A DNA stretch of 34,022 nt from an uncultured Rhodospirillaceae bacterium (GCA_937880925.1 CALGGB010000134.1:1-34022), one strand, 5' to 3'; positions 1 through 10,400 are shown, counted from the stretch's first letter. Made by a program: numbers and translations. The notes: a model not told the origin generated them from the sequence alone.

Positions 1-289
1 GGGTGCCCTGGCGCACGGCGCGGGCGACATCCTCGATGTCGGTCTCCACGACATCGGCGCCCTGGGCGCGCACGAAGGCGACGAAATCGGGCGCCTGCTC
101 CGATCCCTGCGCCACGACGACGTGTTCGGCCACCTTGGGCGCCGACAGCGTGGCCCCGACAAACAGCACCAGGGCGCCCAGCACCACCGGGCCGATCAGC
201 GGATAGATCATCGAAAGGATGGTCGAGCGGCGGTCGCGCAGGTTGTCGCGCAGCTCCTTGGTGGCCACGATCCGTATCTTCTCAAGCAT
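1..289 (-). CDS. natB: NatB-type ABC-2 transporter permease, N-terminal part (cut by window edge)
   Basis: Only the first 96 residues are inside the window; the gene continues past base 1. The start reads MLEKIRIVATKELRDNLRD, followed by one hydrophobic segment (about residues 24-48, with MIYPLIGPVVLGALVLF) and then the beginning of a soluble loop. This cytoplasmic KEL-RDNLRDRR start before the first membrane span is typical of NatB-like ABC-2 permeases (sodium or drug efflux). The ATG overlaps the end of the upstream ATPase gene by 8 bases (ATGCTTGA), and an AAGGAG ribosome site lies 7 bases before it, so the two are translationally coupled. By family, it forms the membrane channel for the NatA ATPase. 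The substrate cannot be deduced from this fragment; Na+ export is the family precedent. Confidence 0.8.
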   Translation of the reverse strand, partial: MLEKIRIVATKELRDNLRDRRSTILSMIYPLIGPVVLGALVLFVGATLSAPKVAEHVVVAQGSEQAPDFVAFVRAQGADVVETDIEDVARAVRQGT

Positions 290-1055
290 CGAGCTGCTCC
301 TTCAGTGCCTCGAACGTGGCCTTTTTCTTCAGTTCGGCCTCCTCGCGGGCGATCGAGACGAAGATCTCCTCGAGATCGGCCTGACCGGTCATTTCGGAGA
401 GCTGGTCCGGTGTACCCTCGGCGACCACCCTGCCGTAGCCCATGACGATGATCCGGTCACACAGGGCCTGGACCTCCGACATGATGTGACTGGAAAAGAG
501 CACGCAGCGGCCCTGATCGCGGATGCGCCGGACCATATCGCGCACGGCACGGCTGGAATCGACGTCCAGGCCGTTGGTCGGCTCGTCGAGCATCACGTTG
601 TGGGGCTCATGGACCAGGGCGCGGGCCAGGGCCACCTTCAGCGTCTGGCCCTTGGAGAACCCTTTGGCGCGGCGGTCGGCGACATCTTCCATGCCCAGGG
701 TGGAAACCAGCGAATCGATGCGGGATTCCAGCTCGGCGGCGGGCAATCCATGCAGGCGGCCGTAGTAGCGGACGTGTTCGCGCGCTGTCAGCCGGGGATA
801 GAGGCCACGGTTGTCGGGCAGGACGCCAATCCGTCGCTGCACCTCCTGGGGCTCGCGGGCGGCGTCATGGCCGTCGATCAGCGCCAGCCCCGAATCGGGT
901 TTCATGATCGTGTAGAGAATCCGCAGTGTGGTGGTCTTTCCTGCGCCATTGGGGCCGATCAGGCCGGTAACCTCGCCATCCCGCGCGACGAAGCTGACAT
1001 TTTCCACTGCGACAACGTCCTTGAACGTCTTGCGCAGGTTACGGACCTCGATCAT
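282..1055 (-). CDS. natA: NatA-type ABC transporter ATP-binding protein
   Basis: A 257-residue ATPase subunit of an ABC-2 exporter. Walker A GPNGAGKTT is at about residues 34-42, the signature is FSKGQ at 133-137 in place of the usual LSGGQ, Walker B VMLDE with the following PTNGLD is at 154-163, and the switch histidine is in LFSSH at 190. The segment VLPDNRGLYPRLTARE is typical of the NatA branch. The frame is open upstream to 1304, but I chose the ATG at 1055 because GAGGGGG lies a few bases before it and the protein then begins MIEVRNLRKTF, the normal family start. It overlaps natB by 8 bases. By family, it hydrolyses ATP at the cytoplasmic face to drive export through NatB. It is transcribed divergently from the OmpA lipoprotein gene. 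Confidence 0.88.
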   Translation of the reverse strand: MIEVRNLRKTFKDVVAVENVSFVARDGEVTGLIGPNGAGKTTTLRILYTIMKPDSGLALIDGHDAAREPQEVQRRIGVLPDNRGLYPRLTAREHVRYYGRLHGLPAAELESRIDSLVSTLGMEDVADRRAKGFSKGQTLKVALARALVHEPHNVMLDEPTNGLDVDSSRAVRDMVRRIRDQGRCVLFSSHIMSEVQALCDRIIVMGYGRVVAEGTPDQLSEMTGQADLEEIFVSIAREEAELKKKATFEALKEQLDA

Positions 1056-1093
1056 GGATTCCCCCTCGTTTGCCCCGCGCCTGGCGCTCATAT

Positions 1094-1126
1094 CTACATG
1101 TTGTAGGCGTGGCTTTGGAGTGACAA
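1094..1126 (-). promoter_or_regulatory. Possible natA promoter with overlapping palindrome
   Basis: Read on the minus strand, TTGTCA (1126-1121) resembles a -35 box and TACAAC (1105-1100) a -10 box, but the spacer is only 15 bases. A perfect 5-base inverted repeat with 3-base centre, CTACATGTTGTAG at 1094-1106, covers the -10 candidate about 40 bases before the natA start, where a repressor could act. This is pattern matching only; nothing identifies a regulator. The remainder of the 286-base divergent spacer (1056-1341) shows no other convincing signal to me. Confidence 0.22.
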
Positions 1127-1341
1127 TGGACAAAAATGACACAGGTGCACCCGGATATTCTCTTGTGTTTCCAGCGCCTTTGCATGATGTTGCACGTAAG
1201 TCACCGCGCGCAGACAACCGATTCGCGTCCGGGCGATCTCCTGTGATATTTCCACGGGAACGATGATTGCCCTCGGGCGTTGATGGATGAGCGGCGCAAG
1301 CCACAAGCTAGGACCGATTAATTTCGGAAGGGGAAGACCTG

Positions 1342-2223
1342 ATGAATCTTTCGATCAAGACCATGGTGGTTGGAGCGGCCGCGGCGTTCGCGCTGTCTGC
1401 CTGCACCACCGTGAGCTCCATCGACCGCGTTGCGGAAATGGGCTCCAGCGGTAACGCTTTCACGGATGGCCTCCATGCCGGCTATGTTGAGCTGGCCTAT
1501 AAGGAAGCCGGCTTCTACGACTGGATTGATGCGGGTTTCTTCCGCGACAAGGCTGAGGCCGCCGGCATGGGCGAAGTCGTCCTGCCCGAGGATCCCAACA
1601 CCTGGTCGATCGACGACCAGGCTCAGCTCGCCGAGCTCAACTCCGAGCGCGCCCGCCTGATCGCCGAACTCGACAACGGCGGTCGTACCGATTTCCCGAT
1701 GGTTGCAGCCATGGCCCAGACCAGCTTCGACTGCTGGGTTGAGGAGGCCGAAGAAGGCCCCGAGCACAACGGCCCCGTGGCCGATCATCAGGTTCGTGAG
1801 CTCGGCAAGTGCCGCGCTGACTACCTGACGGCGATGGAAGAGCTGACCGCTGAAGAGATGATGGAAGAAGAGGTCGTCTTCGTTGACCCGGTCGCGACCG
1901 AGTTCATCGTGTACTTCGGTTGGGACGTTGCCGAGCTTTCGCCCCTGGCGCAGAGCTTCCTGAACGACGTTGCCGACGCTGCCGCTGATCAGGATCCTGC
2001 TTTGATCAGCATCGGTGGTTACACCGACACCTCGGGTTCGGCCGAGTACAACATCCAGCTCTCCGAGCGTCGCGCCGACAATGTCGCCGCCTACCTCGCG
2101 GGCCAGGGTGTTGACAGCTCGATCATGGATGTCCGCTGGTTCGGCGAGGAAGACCTCGCGGTTCCCACCGAGGACGGTGTCCGTGAGCCGAACAACCGCC
2201 GCGTCGAAATCACCTTCGAGTGA
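1342..2223 (+). CDS. OmpA-family outer-membrane lipoprotein
   Basis: A 293-residue envelope protein. The N-terminus is a lipoprotein signal with lipobox LSAC, so Cys21 should be lipidated and the protein held in the outer membrane. The middle (about 22-185) is acidic and helical-looking, with no fold I recognise. The C-terminal OmpA peptidoglycan-binding domain (about 187-293) shows VYFGWD at its first strand, GYTDTSGSAEYN followed by LSERRADNV, and the terminal NRRVEITF signature. By family, this tethers the outer membrane to the cell wall. The start is supported by GGAAGGGGAAG just upstream of the ATG. It is monocistronic, with a strong terminator 30 bases after the stop. The acidic middle separates it from plain Pal; other OmpA-domain lipoproteins are equally possible. 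Confidence 0.88.
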   Translation: MNLSIKTMVVGAAAAFALSACTTVSSIDRVAEMGSSGNAFTDGLHAGYVELAYKEAGFYDWIDAGFFRDKAEAAGMGEVVLPEDPNTWSIDDQAQLAELNSERARLIAELDNGGRTDFPMVAAMAQTSFDCWVEEAEEGPEHNGPVADHQVRELGKCRADYLTAMEELTAEEMMEEEVVFVDPVATEFIVYFGWDVAELSPLAQSFLNDVADAAADQDPALISIGGYTDTSGSAEYNIQLSERRADNVAAYLAGQGVDSSIMDVRWFGEEDLAVPTEDGVREPNNRRVEITFE

Positions 2224-2252
2224 TGATCTGACGCAGCCGCAAGGCTAAGTTG

Positions 2253-2293
2253 CCGGGCCGCATCTCGAAAGGGATGCGGCCCGGTCCTTTTTC
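2253..2293 (+). terminator. Rho-independent terminator after the OmpA lipoprotein
   Basis: A perfect 12-base-pair stem (CCGGGCCGCATC at 2253-2264 with its complement at 2273-2284) encloses an 8-base loop. It is followed by TCCTTTTTC on the plus strand. It lies 30 bases past the lipoprotein stop and before the ribosome site of the antiporter gene, so it should separate the two transcription units. Confidence 0.9.
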
Positions 2294-2320
2294 GGGACCG
2301 AGATTGTCAGGGAGCAGAGC

Positions 2321-3589
2321 ATGCGCGCCTTCTTTGATCTCGCCGCTGCGGTCGTCGCGCTCGCCGCGGCCTTTGGTTATCTCAACCATCGTTTCGTGCA
2401 TCTGCCCCACACGATAGGGCTGGTCGCCATTGGCCTTGCTGTGTCGCTGGCGATGATGGCCGTGGACGCGGTTTTGCCGGGCCTTGGCCTTGGCGATGCA
2501 GTGCGCGGCGTGCTGACCGACATCGACTTCTCCGATGCCCTGCTCGAGGGAATGCTCTCGTTCCTGCTGTTTGCCGGTGCCCTTCACGTCGATCTCGATG
2601 CCCTGGCCAGCCGCAAGTGGGTCATTACGCTGACGGCGACGCTGGGGACCCTGATCTCCACCTTCCTGATCGGTGGTGTGCTGTGGCTGATCGTCGGCGC
2701 CCTGGGCATCGCCCTGCCGCTGATCTGGTGCCTGGTCTTTGGTGCCCTGATCGCGCCGACCGATCCCGTCGCCGTGCTCGGCATCCTCAAGCGCACCCGC
2801 GTGCCCAAGACCCTGGAAGCCAAGATCGCCGGCGAAAGCCTGTTCAACGACGGTGTCGGCATCGTGGTGTTCACGATCCTGGCCTCGGTCGCGGTCGGCG
2901 TGGATGGCCACGAGGTGACGCCGCTTTCCGTCGCCACCCTGTTCATCGTCGAAGCAGCTGGTGGCGTCGCCCTGGGCCTTATCCTTAGCTTCATCGCCTT
3001 TCGCCTGCTGAAGACCGTTGATGAGCACAACCTGGAGGTCATGATCACCCTGGCTCTGGCCATGGGCACCTTCGCCATCGCCCATGCGATCCATGTTTCC
3101 GGGCCGATTGCCACCGTTTGCGCCGGTCTGCTGATCGGCAATCTCGGCACCCGTTTCGCCATGAGCGAGAAGACCCGCGAACACACCACGTCCTTCTGGG
3201 AACTGATCGACGAAATCCTCAACTCCGCACTCTTCCTGCTGATCGGCTTCGAAGTCGTGGCGATCACGCTGGAGTGGCCGATCCTGCTGCTGGGCCTGAT
3301 CGCGGTGCCCCTGGCGCTGGCCGCCCGGTTCGTTTCGATCGGCCTGCCGGTCGGCCTGCTCAAGCTGTTTGGCGCTCCCTTCAGCCGGGGCACGGTGCGC
3401 ATCATGACCTGGGGTGGCCTGCGCGGCGGCATTTCGGTGGCGCTCGCGCTTTCCCTGCCGCCGGGGCCGGAGCGCGAGATCCTGCTGACGATCTGCTACA
3501 TCGTGGTGCTGTTCTCCATCCTGGTGCAGGGCACGACGATGGAGCGCGTGGTTGCCAGGATTGCACGTGAGGAACAGGCGAACGTGTGA
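2321..3589 (+). CDS. CPA1-family Na+/H+ (cation/proton) antiporter
   Basis: A 422-residue inner-membrane protein made almost entirely of hydrophobic segments, about 12 by eye. Family motifs are VFGALIAPTDPVAVLGIL at about 140-157, GESLFNDGVGIVVF at about 171-184, and GGLRGGISVALALSLP at about 364-379. The Asn-Asp pair in FND (rather than Asp-Asp) marks the electroneutral CPA1/NhaP type, where these residues bind the exchanged ion. By family, it exchanges cytoplasmic Na+, K+ or Li+ for H+ and serves pH and salt homeostasis; the ion preference cannot be read here. GGGAG lies 8 bases before the ATG. It is followed without a gap by the small secreted gene. There is no long cytoplasmic C-terminal regulatory tail. 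Confidence 0.92.
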   Translation: MRAFFDLAAAVVALAAAFGYLNHRFVHLPHTIGLVAIGLAVSLAMMAVDAVLPGLGLGDAVRGVLTDIDFSDALLEGMLSFLLFAGALHVDLDALASRKWVITLTATLGTLISTFLIGGVLWLIVGALGIALPLIWCLVFGALIAPTDPVAVLGILKRTRVPKTLEAKIAGESLFNDGVGIVVFTILASVAVGVDGHEVTPLSVATLFIVEAAGGVALGLILSFIAFRLLKTVDEHNLEVMITLALAMGTFAIAHAIHVSGPIATVCAGLLIGNLGTRFAMSEKTREHTTSFWELIDEILNSALFLLIGFEVVAITLEWPILLLGLIAVPLALAARFVSIGLPVGLLKLFGAPFSRGTVRIMTWGGLRGGISVALALSLPPGPEREILLTICYIVVLFSILVQGTTMERVVARIAREEQANV

Positions 3590-4185
3590 TGGCAGGTCCC
3601 CGCGTTGGCCGGCACGGAGGCATCGTGACTGGCTGTGCCCTTCTTCTGGCCTTCTGCTGTGGATCGATGGGTGCGCGGGCTGAGGTGCTGCCTCCAAGTG
3701 AGGATCGTCTTGCTCTCGAAATCGATGGTGCTGCTCCGGTGTCCCAGCGCCATGTGCGTTACCAGGCAAATGGTGCGATCTGTGAGACGATCTCCTGGGA
3801 TGGCAGGGAACTTTTCGGTGAAGTCAGCCATTGCGAGGCGGTCGGCAACGACCACTACTGGCGACGGGGCATGATTGATGCCGACCTGCTGCTGACCCGC
3901 TTTGCGTTTCTGACGGACTTTCTGCTGGCCCCGCCGCAGGTCCATCGGGAGATCGTCACCACGATCGGTGCCATCGACCTCATTGCCTTCCAGCTTGAGG
4001 ATGTTCCTGGTCAGGTCAGTGGCTGCAACGGGTTTGTCAGGGGTTTTGAGGCCACTGCCGGAGGCTACCAGGCCTACGTGATCGGTTATGTCTGCACCGA
4101 CCGTGCCGCGTTGGACGATGCGCGGGCCGATGTTGTCCTGCGCGGCCTCTCGGTACGCGGGGCTTTTCCCTCCCTCCTGCCTTGA
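3589..4185 (+). CDS. Secreted protein of unknown function, coupled to the antiporter
   Basis: A 198-residue protein that I do not recognise. A Sec signal peptide is clear: Arg-rich start, hydrophobic GIVTGCALLLAFCCGSMG, and a likely signal peptidase I cut after ARA (about residue 31). The cysteines LAFCC do not form a valid lipobox because Phe precedes the Cys. The mature part carries four Cys (in AICETI, SHCEAV, SGCNGF and GYVCTD), enough for two disulfides, so a periplasmic fold is likely. The ATG overlaps the antiporter TGA (TGATG), which argues for co-translation and perhaps a joint role. An in-frame GTG one codon earlier (3586) is an alternative start. GAGGA lies about 16 bases upstream, further than usual. 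Confidence 0.78.
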   Translation: MAGPRVGRHGGIVTGCALLLAFCCGSMGARAEVLPPSEDRLALEIDGAAPVSQRHVRYQANGAICETISWDGRELFGEVSHCEAVGNDHYWRRGMIDADLLLTRFAFLTDFLLAPPQVHREIVTTIGAIDLIAFQLEDVPGQVSGCNGFVRGFEATAGGYQAYVIGYVCTDRAALDDARADVVLRGLSVRGAFPSLLP

Positions 4186-4409
4186 CGGGGAACATGCCCG
4201 TGGCAGGCCGATGACCCTGAGACGGTGTCAGGTGGAGCGAAGCCCGGTGTTGTGTGTCGAATCAGAACAGAAACTCCGATTGGCCGTTTGTCTGGCTGGC
4301 TTTCCCTGCTAAGTTACCCCAAAGCCGGAACGAGCGTCGGGGGGCGTCTCGCCATGGTTTGCTTGGTGCATCAGGCGGCATGACGTGATGTTGGGGACAG
4401 GGGCGGACC
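4186..4409 (+). other. Leader region of the giant RTX gene
   Basis: A 224-base gap between the secreted protein and the giant gene. There is no clear terminator hairpin for the upstream pair. A weak sigma-70-like candidate is TTGTCT (4288-4293) with TAAGTT (4310-4315), spacer 16; only the -35 half is respectable. A purine-rich GGGGACAGGGGCGG runs up to 4406, just before the ATG at 4410, and is the only ribosome-site candidate. The gap suggests the giant gene is transcribed separately, but its control is not visible. Confidence 0.35.
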
Positions 4410-7400
4410 ATGGTGGATGGATCCGGCCGCGATCTTCCGGAAATCTCTGGGAGTGCGGCTTCCGATAATCTTGGAGATACCGGTTTCGAGGTGGTTACGG
4501 CTACCTCTGCCGCCGATATCGTTCTGAGCGACGGTGACTGGGTCCTTCGGGCCAGCTTCGACCGCCATGGCCACGATCTTCTGATCGAGGGGCGCGATGG
4601 CGAGCATCTGCTCATCCGCGACTATTTCGCCCAGTCCAGTGAACCCGATCTTGATCTCGGCGAAGGCACCCTGAGCGGCCATGTGGTGGCCCGTCTTGCC
4701 GGTCCCATGGCCGAGGGTTTTGCGCAGGCCGGCGCTGCCGATGCATCGCCCGTGGGTACGATCAGCGACGTCAGCGGCCAGGCATGGGCGACCCATGTCG
4801 ACGGCAGCCGGGTGCCGCTGGCCAACGGCGACGATATCTACATGGGCGATGTCGTGGAAACCGCGGCCGGCAGCGCCCTCAACATCGCCTTCCTTGATGG
4901 TACGTCGCTCTCCTTGTCGGACGATGCCCGCATGGTCATCGATGACATGGTCTATACGCCGGGTTCGGCCGAAAACAGCGCTTCGATCTCCATGGTCCAG
5001 GGCCTGTTCGTCCTGGTCTCGGGCGATATCGCCAAGACCGGCGAGATGACCATCGAGACGCCTGTCTCGACCATCGGCATCCGCGGCACGTCGGTCGCCA
5101 TCCAGGCGGCGACGGAAGGGCTGCGCAACCTCATCACCCTGCTGGCCGATCCCGATGGCAACGTCGGGGTTGTCGAGGTCGCCACCCAGGTCGCCCGCGT
5201 CATCCTCGATACCCTCGGCGCCTCGACCTCGGTCACCAGCGCGGGCCTGGCTCCCAGTGCGGTCGAGATTCTGACGGGGGACCAGATTGAGGCCGCCTAT
5301 CGCGCCGCGCTCTCGACCATGCAGTTGCGGACCGGCACCAGCCTGGGCGTCAGCAATGATCAGGACGGCGCGACGCCGGACCAGGGACCGGACGACAATG
5401 CTCCCTCCGGCAACGACGATGATGCTTCCGCAGAGGATCAGGAGTCCTTCCTGCAGGCCGTCAACGAACTCATCGCCACGCTTCAGAATGTCGGAGTCGA
5501 CGGCGAAGAGCTGACCGGCGAGGAAGAGGATGCCCTCGTCGAGGCCGCGGCCGCGGTTCAAATCGACGTCACGCCGCCGCTCAAGGTTCTGCTCTCCACA
5601 CCCGACAAGCTGCGCGTCGACACATCGCCGGATGCGGGGGTGGTCGCGCAGGAGAAAACCACGTCGGGCAACGAGGGCAACCTCAACTTCCACAACAACA
5701 GCACCGACAGCTTCGGCAACAACGGCAGCGCCCAGTTTGGTGTCGCCGACAGCGGCGCCCTGGGTTCCCAGTCGGTCGCCCCCGTTGGTTTTCTCAATGC
5801 GGGTCAGACAGCAGGTTTCTTCTTCGACCCCAACAACGCTGGCAACTTCACCGATCCCATCACCGGCGGCAGTGCGGCTTCGGGCTACACGGTCACTTTC
5901 GATACGGCTTCGCTTGCCGAGGCGGCCGGGATCTCGGGCAGCGCAACCGGGCGCAACGCCAACGGTTCCAACGGCCTTAACGCCTCGACCCTGGCCGAGA
6001 TCAGCGACGGCGCGGTGGTCGCGACCACCTCGGGCGGCAACAGTGCGATCGACTACACCCAGATCGCCACCCTGGGCTCGGGAACCTCGTTCCTGATCGT
6101 TGAAATCCTGCTGCAGAACATCTCGGGCCAGGCACTGGACCTTGGTTTCCTTGAGAGCATCAACCCCAACCAGGATGCCACAGGCGCCAGCCCGACATCG
6201 GCAACCTTCAACCAGGTGATCGACAATCCCTCGCTTTCGGGCGAAGCGATCGTCATGGCGACCGGTCCCAACAGCGGCGTTGATTTTGTCCTCTACGCCA
6301 ACCAGACCGAGATCGAGAATGCCAACCTTTCCCTGAATGACGCCGATGTTGCGGTGCGTGCGTCGGTGTCGTCGGGCTCCACATTCGAAACCAACCCTGG
6401 CGCGGTCTTCAATTCTCCCAATGCCGGGGGCAGCACCGCCGATGTCGCGATCAACCTGGCCTACGAGATCACCGCGCTTGGCGCGGGCGAGACCGCTTAT
6501 CTCAGCTTCGTCGTCAGCCTCAACATCGCTTCCACCCTCAGCGATCTTCTGTTTGCCCGGCCAGGCGCACTCACGATTGACGGCCTTGCCGACAACGACA
6601 CGCTGATCGGCTCGACTGCCAACGACATGCTGATCGGCAATGTCGGCGACGATCTGCTCAACGGCAACGAGGGCGATGACTCCCTGCTGGGCGGCGCCGG
6701 TACCGACACGCTTCTGGGCGGTGCGGGTGCGGACCACCTGACCGGCGGCCTGGGCGGTGATGCGATCCTTGGCGGCGCGGGTGATGACCGGATCCTCTGG
6801 ACGACCGGCGACGGCAGCGACCAGGTTGATGGCGGGGACGGCAACGACCGGCTTTTCGTCGAGGGTCAGACCAACGCGCCCAGCAATGTTTCGATCACGC
6901 AGAACGCCGGCCACGATGTCATCGTCGGCGTCAACGGTGGCGTGGCTGTGGTCGGCCAGAATCTCGAGCAGATCCAGATCGTCACCGGGTCGGCCGCCGA
7001 CAATGTTCTTCTCTCCGATCTCACAGGCACGGACCTTGCCGGTGCCGATGGCCTGGCGCCGGTTGCCGCCGAACTCGGCGATGGCGATGACACGGCCAAT
7101 GCCGCCATCGCGGGCGTTTCCGTTCAGTTCAGCGGCGGCGATGGTGACGACAGGCTGATCGGCGGCGTCGGCGCCGACACGCTCGAGGGCGGCGCGGGCG
7201 CCGACAGCCTCTTTGGCAACCTGGGCGCCGACACCATCTTCGGCGATGGCGGCAATGACTCGCTGCAGGGCAGCGCGGGCGACGATCTTCTCGATGGTGG
7301 CTCCGGCAACGACACGCTCGATGGCGGCGTGGGCAACGACCGCCTGCTGGGCCAGGGCGGCAATGATGTGCTCGACGGCGGCCAGGGCAGCGATACCCTC

Positions 7401-10400
7401 GACGGCGGCGACGGCGATGACACCGTGTTCTGGCAGGCTGGCCAGAGCCTGTCGGACTCCGATGGCGACGACCTCGTCCTGGGCGGCAGCGGCTACGACG
7501 AACTGTTGCTGTCCGGCACGACAGAAGGCGATGCTTTCAGGGTCAACTTCGGCGGGCTGGGTGTTGCCCTGGCGCCCGGCTCCCTTTCCATCGAACACCA
7601 GCCCAGCGGCAGCCTCATCACGGCATATGCCGTCGAGCGGATTTCTGTCGAGGCGGGCGAGGGTGACGATTCCTTCACGATCGGCGCGGGGGGCGGCAAC
7701 CTGGCAGGTGCGGGCGTTCACGAGCTGATCTTCGATGGCGGTGACGGCGACGATGTTTTTGATGGCCGGTATCAGGGATCCTCAACGGTCGCGCTGACGG
7801 TCTATGGCGGCGCCGGCGACGACACCCTCATTGGCGGCGACGGCAATGATCTGCTTGCCGGCGGCGACGGCAACGACCTGATCGTTGCTTCACCCGGCTA
7901 CGATGCGATCTTCGGCGGTGACGGCAACGACACCGTGATCTGGTCCGGCGGCAACAGTGTCGTCGAAAGCGATGGCGACGTCTTCGTCGACGGTGGCGGC
8001 GGCTACGACGTGCTGGCGATCTCTGCCGGTCTGTCGACCGCTGGTGACAGTGTCATCCTTGCCGTCGGAGGCATCGGGAGCAGTCTTTCCTCCGAACTGA
8101 TCATCGACACCAACAACGGTGACCACGTCCTGATCGCAACGGATGTCGAGCGGATCGATGGCCAGTTCGGCGATCTGGACGACAGTCTCCTGATCGAGGG
8201 TGACCTCAGGGAAGCCGGCGTTCGGGTGCTGATGGTGGAGGGCAACGGAGGCAATGACATTCTGAATGCTGCTGGCCGCGGCTACGGTGGCTTCAGCGTC
8301 GCCTTCTATGGCGGCCAGGGCGACGACATACTCACGGGCAGCGGCGGCAACGACCTGCTCGATGGCGGCGATGACGGCGACACTCTGGTTACCGGCCTGG
8401 GCCAGGGCGACGACCGGCTCGAAGGCGGCGCGGGCAACGACCTTGCCGTGGTCGAAGGTGCCGAGGATGATGATCGCGTCATCATCGGCAGCGATGGCCA
8501 GGGCAACGCCATCATTGAGGATGACGCGAGCGGCGACACGGTCACCATCGATGGCGTCGAGGCGCTGAAGTTCGAAGGCTTCGGCGGCGACGATACCGTC
8601 AGCGTCGGCGCGCTTTCGGGCACCGACGTCACCAATGCCAGCGTGTCGATCTTTGGCGGCGCGGGCAACGACACGGTGCTGGGCGAGAATGCCGATCGGC
8701 GCCTCGTGGTCGACGGCGGCAGCGGCAACGACATTCTTCACGGCGGTTCGGGCAACGACGTTCTGCTGGGCGGCTCAGGCAATGATCAGCTTTCTGGCGG
8801 CGCCGGTGAGAACACGATTTCGGGCCAGGATGGCAACGACCGGATCACCAGCGCCCTGGGCCAGGGCAACGACCTGATCGACGGCGGTGCGGGCAACGAT
8901 ACCCTGTTGTTCAACGGCTTTGGCACCGACGACGCGATACTTGAGGTCTTTGGCCGCGACGGCAACGTGATCCTCACCTCCGGCGGCCAGACCGTCTCGG
9001 CGAGCGGCGTCGAGGACTTCACGGTTGTCGCGGGCGATGGCAACGACGAAATCGCCATTGGCGCCCTGGACGGTTCTGGCATCCAGGCTTTCACCATTGC
9101 CGCGGGCGCCGGCAACGACGTGGTCAATGGCGGGTTTGCCGATACCGCTCTCTTGGTTACGGGCGGCGCGGGCAGCGACAGCATCACCGGTGGTTCCGGC
9201 AACGACGGCCTGTTTGGTGGTATCGGCAACGATGTGCTTGACGGTGGTGCGGGCAACGACCGGCTCGATGGTGGCGACGGCGATGACCTGCTGCTGTGGT
9301 ACGCGACCGGGGAGGCCGTGGGGGGCAGCTTTGGCGGCGGCACCGGCAGTGTCTCCAGCTACAGCGAGATCAACAGCGGCGACGATGTCTTCCTGGGTGG
9401 CGATGGCGACGACACGCTGGAACTGTTCGGTTCGGGCTTTGCCGCTTCGGAGATATCCTTCCACCTCTATTCCGATCTGGTTTTCGAGGTCGCGGGCGAC
9501 GGTAACCTCCATATCGGCGTTGCGGCCGATGGCGGTTCCTTTGCCGAGGTCGGCATGGTGGCCTCCTCGGTCGAGTCCGTGATCTTCCAGGCTGGCACGT
9601 CGAACACGGAAGTTGTGATCGAGGATGGCCTGGAGGGTTCGGGCGTTGCCTTCGTCGGATTCTACGGCGGTGACGGTGACGACATCTTCGATGGCGGCGA
9701 CCGGGCGGCGGGTAGCTTCCGCGTTGCGGCTCACGGCGGCAACGGTTCGGATGAACTGATCGGCAGCGCGGGTGATGATGTTCTGGACGGCGGTGCGGGC
9801 AACGATCTGCTCATCAGTACCCTGGGTCATGGCAACGATGTCCTCCTGGGCGGCGACGGCAACGACCATGCCCACATAGCGGCAACCGATGGCGCCGACC
9901 TGATCGAAATCTTCGGCGACGCCGGTAACGACGTGATCGTCTCCTCCGCCGACGGTGCGATCATTCTCGATGGGGTCGAGGAACTCGCCCTGCGTATGGG
10001 CGGCGGTGGTGATTCCGTGACCATCGGTTCTCTCGACGGCACGGATATCGCACAGTCCAGCGTCACGGTTTTTGGTGGCGACGGCGACGATGTCATCGAC
10101 GGCTACGATGCCGACCGGCGCGTGGTCGCCTACGGCGATGGCGGCAACGACACCCTGGTTGGCGGCGACCGCAACGATGTCCTCTCGGGTGGCGATGGCA
10201 ACGACGTCCTCCTTGGTTCCGGCGGCAACGACGTCATCGCCGGCGATTCCGGCAATGACCAGATCATCTGGCATCACTCCGGGCTCTACTTCGGTTCGGA
10301 TGGCGACGATGTCGTCGATGGCGGCGATGGTCAGGATCTGCTCGTGATCGTCGGTGACGTCGGCGACGACGCCGCTACGATCAGCGGGGGCGGCGGGCTC

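Noticed and set aside
282-1304. The longer NatA frame starting at 1304.
   Set aside because: The extra 83 residues have no family match and the internal ATG at 1055 has a strong ribosome site and the normal family N-terminus.
4860-4871. TAAG at residues 151-154 of the giant protein, the sequence cut by the LapG protease in LapA.
   Set aside because: It lies within the FecR beta fold rather than after it, the paralogue has TGAG there, and no lapG or lapD gene is in the window. Probably chance.
4371-7721. Long stop-free antisense frames opposite the RTX gene, up to 1116 codons here, and also at 8775-10277, 12336-14003, 18771-20579 and 22644-24395.
   Set aside because: They are a by-product of the repeated GGC-AAC-GAC codons, whose complement has few stops. 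Their translations are low-complexity AIVARAA-like strings following the sense-strand periodicity, without ribosome sites or recognisable domains.
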